Source: Trebonia sp963759545 (lineage in GTDB: Bacteria > Actinomycetota > Actinomycetes > Streptosporangiales > Streptosporangiaceae). From it: a stretch of DNA of 64,000 nucleotides. Every line of letters starts with the position of its first letter. Positions within the stretch are counted from its first letter, which is position 1. Under the pieces are notes generated by a model. That model ran no database searches, was not told the DNA's origin, and saw nothing but the letters and a program-made list of their open reading frames with translations. The stretch covers positions 1-64,000 of the forward strand of contig CAVXAB010000018.1 of NCBI GenBank assembly GCA_963759545.1. Direction: 5' to 3'. A program made the translations under genes and the position numbers. Shown in pieces: positions 9,302 through 16,739 of this stretch.

Positions 9302-10080
9302 GCGAGGCCGATGTGCCCGACCGGGTCAAGCGGGCAGAAGTCCTGGACGGTCTCGTTGCTGACGCCGGGCTCGTTGACGAACTCGGTGCCGTACGGGGTG
9401 ACCAGTTCGTCGCGGGTTGACGCGATGATCGTGTACGCGATCCCCTGCTGAGTCACTAGTCCGGTGTTGAGGCTGGTCACCAGGCTGCTCCCGGTGGTCA
9501 GGGCGGAGCACGCGGGGCACCCGGCGGCGATGATGGCGTCCGTCAGCGGGCTGACGCCGAGGTCGTCGCCGATCGTCACCAGGCTGGCGACCGTGGTGCC
9601 GTGGGTGGGCGGGGCCAGCGCGACCACGCGCGCGATGGACGCGGCCTCGCCCGGCACGAACTTCGGCCCGTACAGGGCATGGAAGCCGCCTTCTGAGTGC
9701 CCGACAAGATCGGCCTTCGCGGCACCAGTGGCGGCGAGGACCTGGTTGATGTAGGCGTCGATCTCGGTGGCGGACTGGGGGATCGGCGTGAGCCCGCCGA
9801 CCGGGATGCCGGGAATGGCCTCGCCGTAGGTGGGAGCGTAGACGCAGAACCCCGCGGACGCGAGGTAGGGGCCGAGGGTGGCGAAGTTCCCCTGGCCGTT
9901 GCCGCCGAGTCCGTGCAGCAGCACGACTGGGTCTGGGTGAACGGCCGACGGGCGGCAACTCCAGTCGTTGAAGCCGGCGCTTGGCGCGGCGGCGGCGCGC
10001 CCGGTGGCCTGGCTGGTCGCTAGGGCGGCGAGGCAGATGGTGCCGACGAGGATGAAGCGGCGAAGCCAGCGCGAGCGCAT
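9211..10080 (-). CDS. Secreted triacylglycerol lipase / esterase
   Basis: 289 residues with an N-terminal signal peptide (basic MRSRWLRR, hydrophobic core, cut near AAAAPS). The alpha/beta hydrolase core shows an oxyanion HG motif in VVLLHGLGG, nucleophile elbow GHSEGG, acid in STRDELVTP and catalytic His in PVGHIGLAYD. Cysteines near the start, middle (GCPACS) and end (DFCP, TCSV) suggest disulfides in an exported enzyme. The family is the actinobacterial extracellular lipase group related to class 2 lipases. The tail overlaps the convergent reductase-like gene by 91 bases. Confidence 0.85.
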   Translation of the reverse strand: MRSRWLRRFILVGTICLAALATSQATGRAAAAPSAGFNDWSCRPSAVHPDPVVLLHGLGGNGQGNFATLGPYLASAGFCVYAPTYGEAIPGIPVGGLTPIPQSATEIDAYINQVLAATGAAKADLVGHSEGGFHALYGPKFVPGEAASIARVVALAPPTHGTTVASLVTIGDDLGVSPLTDAIIAAGCPACSALTTGSSLVTSLNTGLVTQQGIAYTIIASTRDELVTPYGTEFVNEPGVSNETVQDFCPLDPVGHIGLAYDPDVAQLVRDALDPAQPVPVTCSVGPAF

Positions 10081-10162
10081 CGGGGATCTCCGGGGGAGCG
10101 ACGGGAAGGACTGCCCCAGCTGAGCACGACGCCGACTCCTGATTAGCCTTCTTGCTGGCGAT

Positions 10163-10178
10163 TGGTCATTAGTGACCA
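10163..10178. promoter_or_regulatory. Inverted repeat between divergent genes
   Basis: Perfect six-base arms TGGTCA / TGACCA surround TTAG, and outer flanks (gctgg / ccagc) add partial symmetry. It lies about 83 bases upstream of the leftward lipase start and upstream of the rightward SLOG-like gene. The size suits a dimeric regulator site or a small hairpin. No regulator is identified. Confidence 0.4.
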
Positions 10179-10296
10179 GCCAGCTTTCCGCGGATATGGC
10201 GGAATTTAGGACGCATTATCACGGGGCGCCATTCCCGTGCGTCGTCGGCTGGCCAGGGCGAGACAACGAAACGGGCCGTGGCCTAGTCTCGTGGGT

Positions 10297-10827
10297 GTGA
10301 CATCGGATCTGCTGGGGGTGACATCGGCCAGCGAGGCGGCGCGCCGCTCAGCGCGGCGAGTCGCCGTTTCCGGGCATCGCGGCCTGCCAGGCCCCACGGC
10401 CGACCTGGTTAGCGAGGCCATCTGCGCGGCCCTCGCCGGGTTCGGGGACGACGTGACCGGCATTTCGTGCCTCGCCGACGGAGCGGACCTGATCTTCGCC
10501 CGCGCGGTCACCGAGCTCGGCGGCAGCCTGGAAGCAATCATCCCCGCCGGCCAGTACCGCGACGGCCTGCCCGCGGACTCCCATCCCGAGTACGACCGGC
10601 TGCTCGCCGAGGCGGCGGCGGTCCGCCGGCTGCCATTCGCCGAGCCCACGTCCGAGTCGTACATGGCCGCGAGCAAGCTCATGATCGACACCGCCGACGA
10701 GCTGTACGCCGTCTGGGACGGCCGGCCCGCCCGCGGCTACGGCGGAACCGCCGACGTGGTCGCTTACGCCCACGAGCTCGGAAAGCCGGTCCACATCATC
10801 TGGCCGGCCGGCGCCAAGCGCGACTAG
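10297..10827 (+). CDS. SLOG-like Rossmann-fold protein of unknown function
   Basis: About 176 residues. VAVSGHRGLPGPTADLV begins a Rossmann-like fold, followed by GISCLADGADLIFARAV and LGGSLEAIIPAGQYRDGLP, and near the end AVWDGRPARGYGGTADVV. The pattern resembles the SLOG/LOG-DprA superfamily that binds nucleotides or nucleotide-derived ligands. The reaction is unknown. The start is uncertain: GTG codons at 10291, 10297 and 10318 all fit, and gtgacatcgg is directly repeated at 10297 and 10318. It converges on the EF-Tu paralogue. Confidence 0.6.
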   Translation: MTSDLLGVTSASEAARRSARRVAVSGHRGLPGPTADLVSEAICAALAGFGDDVTGISCLADGADLIFARAVTELGGSLEAIIPAGQYRDGLPADSHPEYDRLLAEAAAVRRLPFAEPTSESYMAASKLMIDTADELYAVWDGRPARGYGGTADVVAYAHELGKPVHIIWPAGAKRD

Positions 10828-10914
10828 CGGCCGGCACGCCGATCGCCTTCGTCAGCCCCGGCCAGGCCGGCTAATCGCGCCGCGTGTCACGGGCGCGCGG
10901 CGGCAGCGAAGGCC

Positions 10915-10946
10915 GCGGGTGCGGGACCCGTGAGTCCCGCACCCGC
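10915..10946. terminator. Bidirectional hairpin between convergent genes
   Basis: A 13-base perfect inverted repeat (gcgggtgcgggac / gtcccgcacccgc) with a six-base loop lies directly after the EF-Tu paralogue stop and about 90 bases after the SLOG-like gene. It has no T-tract, as is common in high-GC actinobacteria. It probably ends transcription in both directions. Confidence 0.65.
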
Positions 10947-10950
10947 TTGC

Positions 10951-12141
10951 TCAGTCGAGCAGGGCGGTGACCGTGCCCGCGCCGACCGTGCGGCCGCCTT
11001 CGCGGATCGCGAAGGTCTGGCCGGCGTCGAGCGCGACCGGCTTGCCAAGCGCGACGGTGACCTGCACCGTCTTCCCAGGCACGGCCGCGCTGCCGGCGCC
11101 GCCGTCGCCACCGAAGTCAAGCACGCCGGACACGTCCGTGGTGCGGACGTAGAACTGCGGGCTGTACCCGGAGCGCACCGGCGTGTGCCGGCCGCCCTCC
11201 GCCGCCGACAGCAGGTGCAGCACGGCCGTGAACCGCTGGTGCGCGCGCAGGCTGCCTGGCGCGGCGAGCACCTGGCCGCGCCGCACCTGGTGACGGCCGA
11301 CGCCGCGCAGCAGCAGCGCCGCGTTGTCGCCTGCCTGGGCGCCGTCCATCGTCTTGCCGAACGTCTCCACGCTCGTGACGACGGACCTCACCGCCGCGCC
11401 AAGGCCGATGAGCTCGACCGGCTCACCGACCCGCACCCGGCCGCGCTCGATCGCGCCGGTGACGACCGTGCCGCGGCCGGTGATGGTCAGCGAGTTCTCC
11501 ACGGCCATGAGGAACGGCGCGTCGACGTACCGCTCGGGTACCGGCACGTAGGCGTCGATCGCGTCGAGCAGGTCAAGGACCGACGCGACCCAGCGCTCCT
11601 CGCCGGCGAGCGCCGCCAGCCCGGAGACCCGCACGACGGGCACCTCGTCGCCTGGGTACCCGTAGGCGGACAGCAGCTCGCGGACTTCGAGCTCGACGAG
11701 CTCCGCGATCTCCTCCTCGGCCGCGTCGGCCTTGTTGAGCGCGACGACGACGTGCGACACCCCCACCTGGCGGGCGAGGACGACGTGCTCCCTGGTCTGC
11801 GGCATCACGCCCTCGAGCGCGGAGACCACGAGGACCGCGCCGTCGACCTGCGCCGCGCCGGTGATCATGTTCTTCACGTAGTCCGCGTGACCTGGCATGT
11901 CGACGTGCGCGTAGTGCCTCGCCGCGGTCTCGTACTCGACGTGCGCGATGTTGATGGTGATCCCCCGCGCGGACTCCTCTGGCGCGCGGTCGATCTGCGC
12001 GAACGGCACGTAGCTGCTCATGCCCCGGTCCGCGAGGACCTTCGTGATGGCGGCGGTGAGGGTGGTCTTCCCGTGGTCGACGTGGCCCATCGTGCCGATG
12101 TTGAGGTGCGGCTTGTCGCGGATGTACGCCTGCTTGGTCAT
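10951..12141 (-). CDS. tuf: Divergent, stand-alone elongation factor Tu (Tuf3-like)
   Basis: A full-length EF-Tu (396 residues) that delivers aminoacyl-tRNA to the ribosome. G1 is GHVDHGKTTLTAA, G2 is in SARGITINIAHVEYETAARH, G3 is DMPGH, where most EF-Tu have DCPGH, and G4 is NKAD. Domains II and III are intact (TGRGTVVTGAIERG, GGRHTP, RTTDVSG, FAIREGGRTVGAG). It is alone, with no S12, S7 or EF-G genes beside it, and it differs at many places that are near invariant in main-copy EF-Tu (MTKQAYIRDKPHLNIGTMGH start). This matches the second, divergent EF-Tu known in some streptomycetes, which is expressed under stress. Function in elongation is likely; antibiotic insensitivity is possible but unproven. 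Confidence 0.9.
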   Translation of the reverse strand: MTKQAYIRDKPHLNIGTMGHVDHGKTTLTAAITKVLADRGMSSYVPFAQIDRAPEESARGITINIAHVEYETAARHYAHVDMPGHADYVKNMITGAAQVDGAVLVVSALEGVMPQTREHVVLARQVGVSHVVVALNKADAAEEEIAELVELEVRELLSAYGYPGDEVPVVRVSGLAALAGEERWVASVLDLLDAIDAYVPVPERYVDAPFLMAVENSLTITGRGTVVTGAIERGRVRVGEPVELIGLGAAVRSVVTSVETFGKTMDGAQAGDNAALLLRGVGRHQVRRGQVLAAPGSLRAHQRFTAVLHLLSAAEGGRHTPVRSGYSPQFYVRTTDVSGVLDFGGDGGAGSAAVPGKTVQVTVALGKPVALDAGQTFAIREGGRTVGAGTVTALLD

Positions 12142-12704
12142 GACTGGTTTGCTCCTGGTTCCTCCTGTTGCACTCGCTGACCCGCGCGCGCTGAGAGCAC
12201 CGCGCGATGCGCCACCCTTCCCCGCCGGGTCAAGGAAGCGAACGGGAAAGGGTCAGCGTCGCGTGCCGTCGTGGGCCAGCACGCCCGCCGACGACAGCAG
12301 CGCCGACGACAGCAGCGCCGACGAGAGCAGCGCCGAAGAGAGCAGCGCCGACGAGAGCAGCGCCGCAGAAAGCGGCGCCGAGGCAGCCGTCAGCGCCGCG
12401 CGGCAGGGCGCGCGGAGGGCGGAGACGGCGAACCGGAACACGTCAGCAAGCGTGCGGCATCGGCCACCCCGTCCGCAAAGGGTTTTCCCGGCATCGACCT
12501 TGTGAGTCAGCGATAAACGCGATTGACGCGTGTGGCAATCGTGGTGACGAAGTAGGGGCGAGCGATGCCATTTGATTACTTTCAGTATCTGCCTTGTCAC
12601 GTTCAGAATAAAAGTGGCTCGCGGCATCTTCCAACGCATTGATGTCGGTGATATAAAAATTTTGCGCGCGCATGCTGTAATCATCGGATAACTGGGAGTA
12701 ACTA
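12142..12704. other. Long intergenic region between the tuf paralogue and the SGNH esterase
   Basis: This gap contains the upstream region of the leftward EF-Tu paralogue and a 15-bp tandem repeat (12287-12376). From about 12520 to 12704 it is unusually AT-rich, with runs such as ataaaaatttt and tgtaatcat, and this part probably holds the promoter of the rightward esterase gene. I see no convincing gene: the open frames across it are low-complexity products of the repeat. Confidence 0.5.
12287..12376. repeat. 15-bp tandem repeat, six units
   Basis: Six successive units of the type gccgacgacagcagc, with changes increasing toward the last unit (gccgcagaaagcggc). Read rightward it would encode Ala-Asp-Asp-Ser-Ser repeats, but no start, ribosome site or conserved domain supports translation. 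It lies upstream of the leftward EF-Tu paralogue. Confidence 0.8.
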
Positions 12705-13515
12705 GTGCGTCCATCCCGCATGCTCGCCATTGGCGTTACCGCGCCAGTCCTGGGGCTCGCCGCCGCAATGATCGGAACGGGAATACCCGCCCAGGCCGCC
12801 TCGGCGGTTCATTACGTCGCTCTCGGCGACTCCTACTCCTCGGGGGTCGGTGCGGGCGCCGACAGCGGATCCTGCGACCAGAGCCCCAACGCCTATCCCG
12901 CCCTGTGGGCGAAGGCCAACTCTCCCGCGTCGTTTACCTTCGCCGCCTGCTCAGGCGCCACGACAAGCGACGTCATCAACAGCCAGCTTTCCTCGCTCAG
13001 CGCGTCGACCACTCTGGTCAGCATCACGATCGGCGGCAACGACGCGGGCTTTTCCTCGATCATGGAAACCTGCGTGCTGAAGTCAACAAGCTCGTGCGAG
13101 AGCGTCGTCGCCTCCGCCGAGAAATACGTCGACAAGCACGCTGCCGGGCCGGCTCAATACCACGCTGACCGACATTCGCTCCCACGCGCCGAACGCCAAG
13201 ATCGTCGTTCTCGATTACCCCGACTTCTACGACCTCAGCGCCTGGCTTTGCCTCGGCTTGTCCCGCGCCGACCACCAGGCACTCGACACGGGCATCAACG
13301 ACCTGGACGGCGTGCTCCAGGCCGCCGCGGCGAGAAACGGCGACACGTTCGCCGACGTGCGCGCCCAGTTCTCCGCCCACGAGCTTTGCAGCGGCTCGTC
13401 CTGGCTGAATTCCATCACCCTCCCCATCACCAGCTCTTACCACCCGACCGCCGCCGGCCAGAAGGACGGCTACCTCCCCGCCTTCACCGCCGCGGCCGCA
13501 AAGGCCGGCCAGTAA
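12705..13515 (+). CDS. Secreted SGNH/GDSL esterase, frameshifted
   Basis: The GTG at 12705 follows GGGAG by six bases. The product starts with a signal peptide (cut near AQAASA), then block I YVALGDSYSSGVGAG with the catalytic Ser, block III SITIGGNDAGFS, and in a second frame the catalytic His in SSYHPTAAGQ near the end. The two frames meet at 13137-13141, and removing one base (extra c in aagcacgctg) gives continuous sequence through TLPGRLNTTLTDIRSHAPN. With the break repaired the enzyme is about 270 residues, normal for the family. Paired cysteines (GSCDQ, FAACSG, TCVLK, SSCES) fit the secreted disulfide-bonded type. Stop is at 13513-13515. Confidence 0.75.
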
Positions 13516-13621
13516 GCCGAGAAAGCAAACCTCACAGGCCGCAAGGCCGGCCCGCAAGCCGAGAAAGCAAACCTCACACCCCACAAAGGCCGGCCAGTAA
13601 GCCGCGAAAGCGCACCGCACA
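13501..13621 (+). repeat. Three imperfect 36-bp direct repeats overlapping the esterase stop
   Basis: Units start at 13501, 13543 and 13586 (period 42-43). Each begins aaggccggcc and carries an aagccgagaaagc-type core ending in c-t/g-caca. The first unit contains the last codons and stop codon of the SGNH esterase gene, so the 3' end of the gene has been copied twice downstream. Confidence 0.75.
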
Positions 13622-13743
13622 CCCAATGCGGATGACTTACAGCGATTGAACGGGCACGGTCTTTCCTGGCGCGCCCGCAACCCATCGGCAAAAGGGACAT
13701 TTCACTCGCGCCGCCGCGGTGCCGGGGCCCATCACGAAGACAG

Positions 13744-13779
13744 CGGATCGTTGACCACGCCATGGCGTGGTCAACGATC
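13744..13779. repeat. 36-bp perfect palindrome
   Basis: The left half is ggatcgttgaccacgcca and the right half is its exact complement, with no loop. It would form a strong cruciform or RNA hairpin. Its place between convergent genes suggests a bidirectional terminator, but a perfect unlooped palindrome is also typical of a protein-binding or recombination site. Confidence 0.75.
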
Positions 13780-13887
13780 CACTATCCCTGTCACGCACCA
13801 CTGGCTGCCCGGTTTGCCCTGGTTTGCGCCAGTCACGCTGGCACTTCAATTTCTGTAGGCGCCCCGCGCCTCCGCGCCCGGCCCGCG

Positions 13888-14080
13888 CGTGCCCGTTCCG
13901 TCCGGTTTGTCCCGGCAGCACCGCGGCCAGGACCATGATCATGTGGATTCCGCAGCTTATTCGCTGCGGAATCCACATGAAAAGCGAAATCACTCGCGAT
14001 CAGGCCGCGCCCTGCGCGCGGGCACCGCGTCCCAGCCCGCGCACGACCCTCACGGTCACCACGCACCACGAAGACGTGCA
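13888..14080 (+). repeat. Dispersed intergenic hairpin element, copy 1
   Basis: This copy has three parts. The module cgtgcccgttccgtccggtt comes first, then a short GC-rich spacer ending gaccatgatcat. Next is a hairpin with 17-base perfect arms (13940-13956 and 13963-13979, loop ttattc) built on tgtggattccgcagc. A less conserved tail follows, through gatcaggccgcgccctg and cccgcgcacg. The same order occurs at 35124-35310 and, inverted, at 58490-58626. It carries no coding sequence. Confidence 0.8.
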
Positions 14081-14151
14081 GCCGCCTCCCACCAGGCTCG
14101 TAAGAAAGGATCGGTCACGCGCGTGCACCGCGCGGAAAAGCATTCCGTGGC

Positions 14152-15135
14152 TCAGTCGCCGGCCAGCCTGCGGCACAGGCTCTTCGTTCGCTCGATGTAG
14201 TGCCGCGCCTTCGCCGGGTCGGGAGCCCCGTCGAGGAACACGTGGCTGAGCATGACGGTGGCGTCGAGCCGGTAAACCGCCTCTCGCGGGGTCAGCGAGG
14301 TCAGCGAGGTCAACGAGGTCAACGACGTCCGCGGCGACATGGTGAAGCTGCCGGGGTCGCCATAGCCGGCGAGCGCGGCCGGGGTGAGGCTGCCGTACTC
14401 CGCGGCACGCGCCAGGTCCAGGGCCGGATCGCCGATGAGCGCGTTGGACCAGTCGAGGATCGCGACCGGACGCCCGGCACGAACGAGGACGTTCTCCGGC
14501 CGCAGGTCCATGTGCAGCAGGCGGCGGGGGAGACCGTCGGCCCGGTCGGCGGCGAGCACGGCGCGGATATCAGGGAACCCCACGCCAAGCTCGGTGACCG
14601 CCGCGAGGTTCTTCAGCCGGTCGCCGATCCGCTCGGCGAGCACCTCGTCGGCGTCGTCGCGCGATTCCATGCAGACCAGGTCGAGCGGCGGCGCGGGGAC
14701 CTCGTGAATCGCCCGGATGAGCCTGCCGAACTCCCAATCGGGAAGCTCACTGTCGTCGCTCTCGACGTACTCCGCGATGCTGAAGTCCGGCCCCGTGCCG
14801 GAGGTGTGCAAGAAGAACACCTCCGGCACGGGCAGGCCGTGCGCCCGCAGGTGCCTGCTCAGGTCGAAGTCCTGCCGCAACTGCAGGCGCGTGTCCAGCT
14901 GGGTCTCGTTACCGCTGTTCAGCCAGCGGGCATGCGGCACCCGGACCGCGACGGGCCCGAGCAAGGCGGACTCGCCGCGGTAGACGCGTGCGTCAAGCCC
15001 GTGACCGATCTCCCGCAGCCCGGTGATCTCCAGGTGACCGCAGGCGTCGCGCAGGCTCAGCGAAAGCTGCTCCACAGCCTCCGACCATAGCGAACTGAAG
15101 GCCGCGAGGACGGTCAGCAAACCTACCTGCTCCAT
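14152..15135 (-). CDS. Aminoglycoside phosphotransferase-like (APH) kinase-fold protein
   Basis: About 327 residues with the APH fold. There is an ATP-binding region (GLDARVYRGE, VAVRVP), the catalytic loop HMDLRPENVLV and the metal-binding ILDWSNALIGDPALDLARA. Such proteins phosphorylate small molecules or act on lipids or sugars; the substrate is unknown. The ATG at 15135 overlaps the end of the upstream hydrolase gene by 13 bases, so translation is probably coupled. A 9-bp repeat at 14291-14326 encodes Thr-Ser-Leu repeats near the C-terminus, likely a recent expansion. The TetR gene at 16105 probably controls the pair. Confidence 0.75.
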   Translation of the reverse strand: MEQVGLLTVLAAFSSLWSEAVEQLSLSLRDACGHLEITGLREIGHGLDARVYRGESALLGPVAVRVPHARWLNSGNETQLDTRLQLRQDFDLSRHLRAHGLPVPEVFFLHTSGTGPDFSIAEYVESDDSELPDWEFGRLIRAIHEVPAPPLDLVCMESRDDADEVLAERIGDRLKNLAAVTELGVGFPDIRAVLAADRADGLPRRLLHMDLRPENVLVRAGRPVAILDWSNALIGDPALDLARAAEYGSLTPAALAGYGDPGSFTMSPRTSLTSLTSLTSLTPREAVYRLDATVMLSHVFLDGAPDPAKARHYIERTKSLCRRLAGD

Positions 15136-15974
15136 TGCCGGCGAAGGTGCGGGATGAGGTCGCCGGGGCGCTCTTCCGGGAAGAAGAGCTTCGCGCCGTC
15201 GACCTCGACGACCTCGCGCGCCCCGGGGATCAGGTCCCGCAGGTAGTACGCCCACTTGACGCCGAAGGTGGCGTCGCCGGTGCCCCACACGAGCAGGGTT
15301 GGCACGTCAAGGGCGCGCAGCGGTTCGCTGACCGCGTCCATCTCGGCCGGCACGAGCGCCGCGATCATGCGCTCGAAGTCCCTGGCCCGTTCCGTGGTGT
15401 CGCCGAGCGCGGCGACGTAGGAGCGCCATACCTCCTCAGGGACCAGCTCGGGGTGCTCGTAGCCGGCGCCAAGGGGGCTGGTCGGCCAGGCGGCGGGGTC
15501 ACCGGCGATCGCCGCGAGCCCCGGCGCCAGCTTGCCCTGCTGCGCCAGCTCGACGACCGGGGCGAACTCCGGCGGTGGGAAGTTGCCCTCGCAGTCGCAG
15601 TTGGTCAGGGTGAACGACCTGATCCTGTCCGGGTGGCGGGCGGCGAAGATCTGGGCGACGGCGCCGCCGGTGTCGTTGCCCACCAGGTCTACCTGCGTGA
15701 GCCCGAGGCCGTCGCACAGGTCGGCGACGACCTGGGCGAGCGCGGTGACCGACAGGTCGTCGCGGCCCGGGGTGCCGCCGTGCAGCGGCAGGTCGATCGC
15801 GATGCAGCGGCTCGTGTCGCGCAGGTCCTCGATGACGTGCCGCCACAGCACCCCGTTGGTGCCGAGGCCGTGCACGAACAGTGCGACAGGGCCCGAGCCC
15901 AGCTCGGTGTAGGCGATCTCGCCTGCCGGGGTGTCCAGCGACCGGCGATGCGCGGTGAACGTGCTTACGTCCAT
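15123..15974 (-). CDS. Alpha/beta hydrolase of the haloalkane dehalogenase-like group
   Basis: 283 residues. HGLGTNG forms the oxyanion region, and GNDTGG is the nucleophile elbow with Asp in place of Ser, as in dehalogenase/epoxide-hydrolase relatives. The lid and C-terminus follow. Where the catalytic His usually lies, the sequence reads GAKLFFPEERPGD, with no His, a variation I have seen in actinobacterial relatives. The activity is therefore uncertain. GGAGG sits about six bases before ATG 15974. The gene overlaps the following phosphotransferase and faces the TetR gene across twin operators, so the operon is probably inducible. Confidence 0.8.
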   Translation of the reverse strand: MDVSTFTAHRRSLDTPAGEIAYTELGSGPVALFVHGLGTNGVLWRHVIEDLRDTSRCIAIDLPLHGGTPGRDDLSVTALAQVVADLCDGLGLTQVDLVGNDTGGAVAQIFAARHPDRIRSFTLTNCDCEGNFPPPEFAPVVELAQQGKLAPGLAAIAGDPAAWPTSPLGAGYEHPELVPEEVWRSYVAALGDTTERARDFERMIAALVPAEMDAVSEPLRALDVPTLLVWGTGDATFGVKWAYYLRDLIPGAREVVEVDGAKLFFPEERPGDLIPHLRRQWSR

Positions 15975-15993
15975 GGAAACCTCCAAGTAACAT

Positions 15994-16032
15994 ACCGACT
16001 GTCGGTCTATTAAAAACATACCGACCATCGGT
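15994..16032. promoter_or_regulatory. Twin TetR operators in the divergent intergenic region
   Basis: Two near-palindromic boxes, ACCGACTGTCGGT (15994-16006) and ACCGACCATCGGT (16020-16032), lie 26 bases apart centre to centre. They are between the leftward hydrolase start (15974) and the rightward TetR gene (16105). The spacing and symmetry suit two TetR dimers repressing both promoters. The assignment to the adjacent regulator is inferred from position. Confidence 0.75.
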
Positions 16033-16104
16033 CTGTCAATATTGAGGACACGGCAACCCAAGCAGGGACCGTAAGTGCGGCGCGGCGAGTAACGGCAGGT
16101 AAGA

Positions 16105-16722
16105 ATGAATCCCATGACCGAACAGCAGGCGGCCTCAGGTAAGCGAGCAGCCCAGGGCCGCGCCACCCGCGGCCAGCTCATCGAGGTGGCCACCCGGCTG
16201 TTCGCCGAGCACGGGTACGAGGGCACCTCGATCGAGGCCGTGCTGTCGGCCGCGGGGGTCAGCCGCGGCGCGCTCTACCATCACTTCGCCGGGAAGGAAG
16301 CCCTGTTCGAGGCCGTCGTCTCGGCCGTATCGGAGCAGGTCACGGTGAAACTCGCCGAGACAGTCCAGGGCTGTGCCGACCCACTGGACGCGATGCGCAC
16401 CGCGGCACTTGCCTGGATCGACCTGGCCGCCGACCCGGTCATCCAGCGGGTCGTGCTTGTCGACGCGCCGTCCGTGCTCGGCTGGGACCGGTGGCGGGCC
16501 ATGGACGACGGGCGCACGCTCGGCGCCATGCGGGTCATGCTCCAGGCCATCAGCGACAGCGGCCGCCTGCCAGCGGAACTCGTCGGCCCGTTCTCCCACA
16601 TGATCCTGGCGGCGCTGGATGAGATCGTCCTGGTCATCGCCCGCGCCCCCGATTCCAAGGCGGCGGTGGCGGAGGGCCGCATGGCGGTTCAGGCGCTGCT
16701 TGACCGCCTGCTTCACCCCTAG
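16105..16722 (+). CDS. TetR-family transcriptional repressor
   Basis: 205 residues. The N-terminal helix-turn-helix is clear (RGQLIEVATRLFAEHGYEGT, then AAGVSRGALYHHFAGKEALF). The C-terminal ligand domain includes DAPSVLGWDRWRAMD, a pattern found in a common actinobacterial TetR subgroup. It faces the hydrolase-phosphotransferase operon and has two matching operator boxes in the gap, so it likely represses that operon and itself. ATG 16105 or 16114 could be the start. The inducer is unknown. Confidence 0.85.
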   Translation: MNPMTEQQAASGKRAAQGRATRGQLIEVATRLFAEHGYEGTSIEAVLSAAGVSRGALYHHFAGKEALFEAVVSAVSEQVTVKLAETVQGCADPLDAMRTAALAWIDLAADPVIQRVVLVDAPSVLGWDRWRAMDDGRTLGAMRVMLQAISDSGRLPAELVGPFSHMILAALDEIVLVIARAPDSKAAVAEGRMAVQALLDRLLHP

Positions 16723-16739
16723 GCGCTCGCCTGCCACCG

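Larger units (their letters stand above)
13516..14151. other. Repeat-rich intergenic region between convergent genes
   Basis: No gene is supported. The region holds two copies of the esterase 3' repeat, a 36-bp perfect palindrome (13744-13779) and the first copy of the dispersed hairpin element (13888-14080). It is a natural sink for terminators and mobile non-coding repeats, because the esterase and the phosphotransferase converge on it. Confidence 0.6.

Noticed and set aside
10930..12180. Long rightward open frame opposite the EF-Tu paralogue
   Set aside because: It mirrors the tuf codons, has no family match and no ribosome site; long antisense frames are normal in GC-rich DNA.
12253..12714. 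Leftward and rightward repeat-encoded proteins at the 15-bp array
   Set aside because: Low-complexity translation of the tandem repeat, with no start signals.
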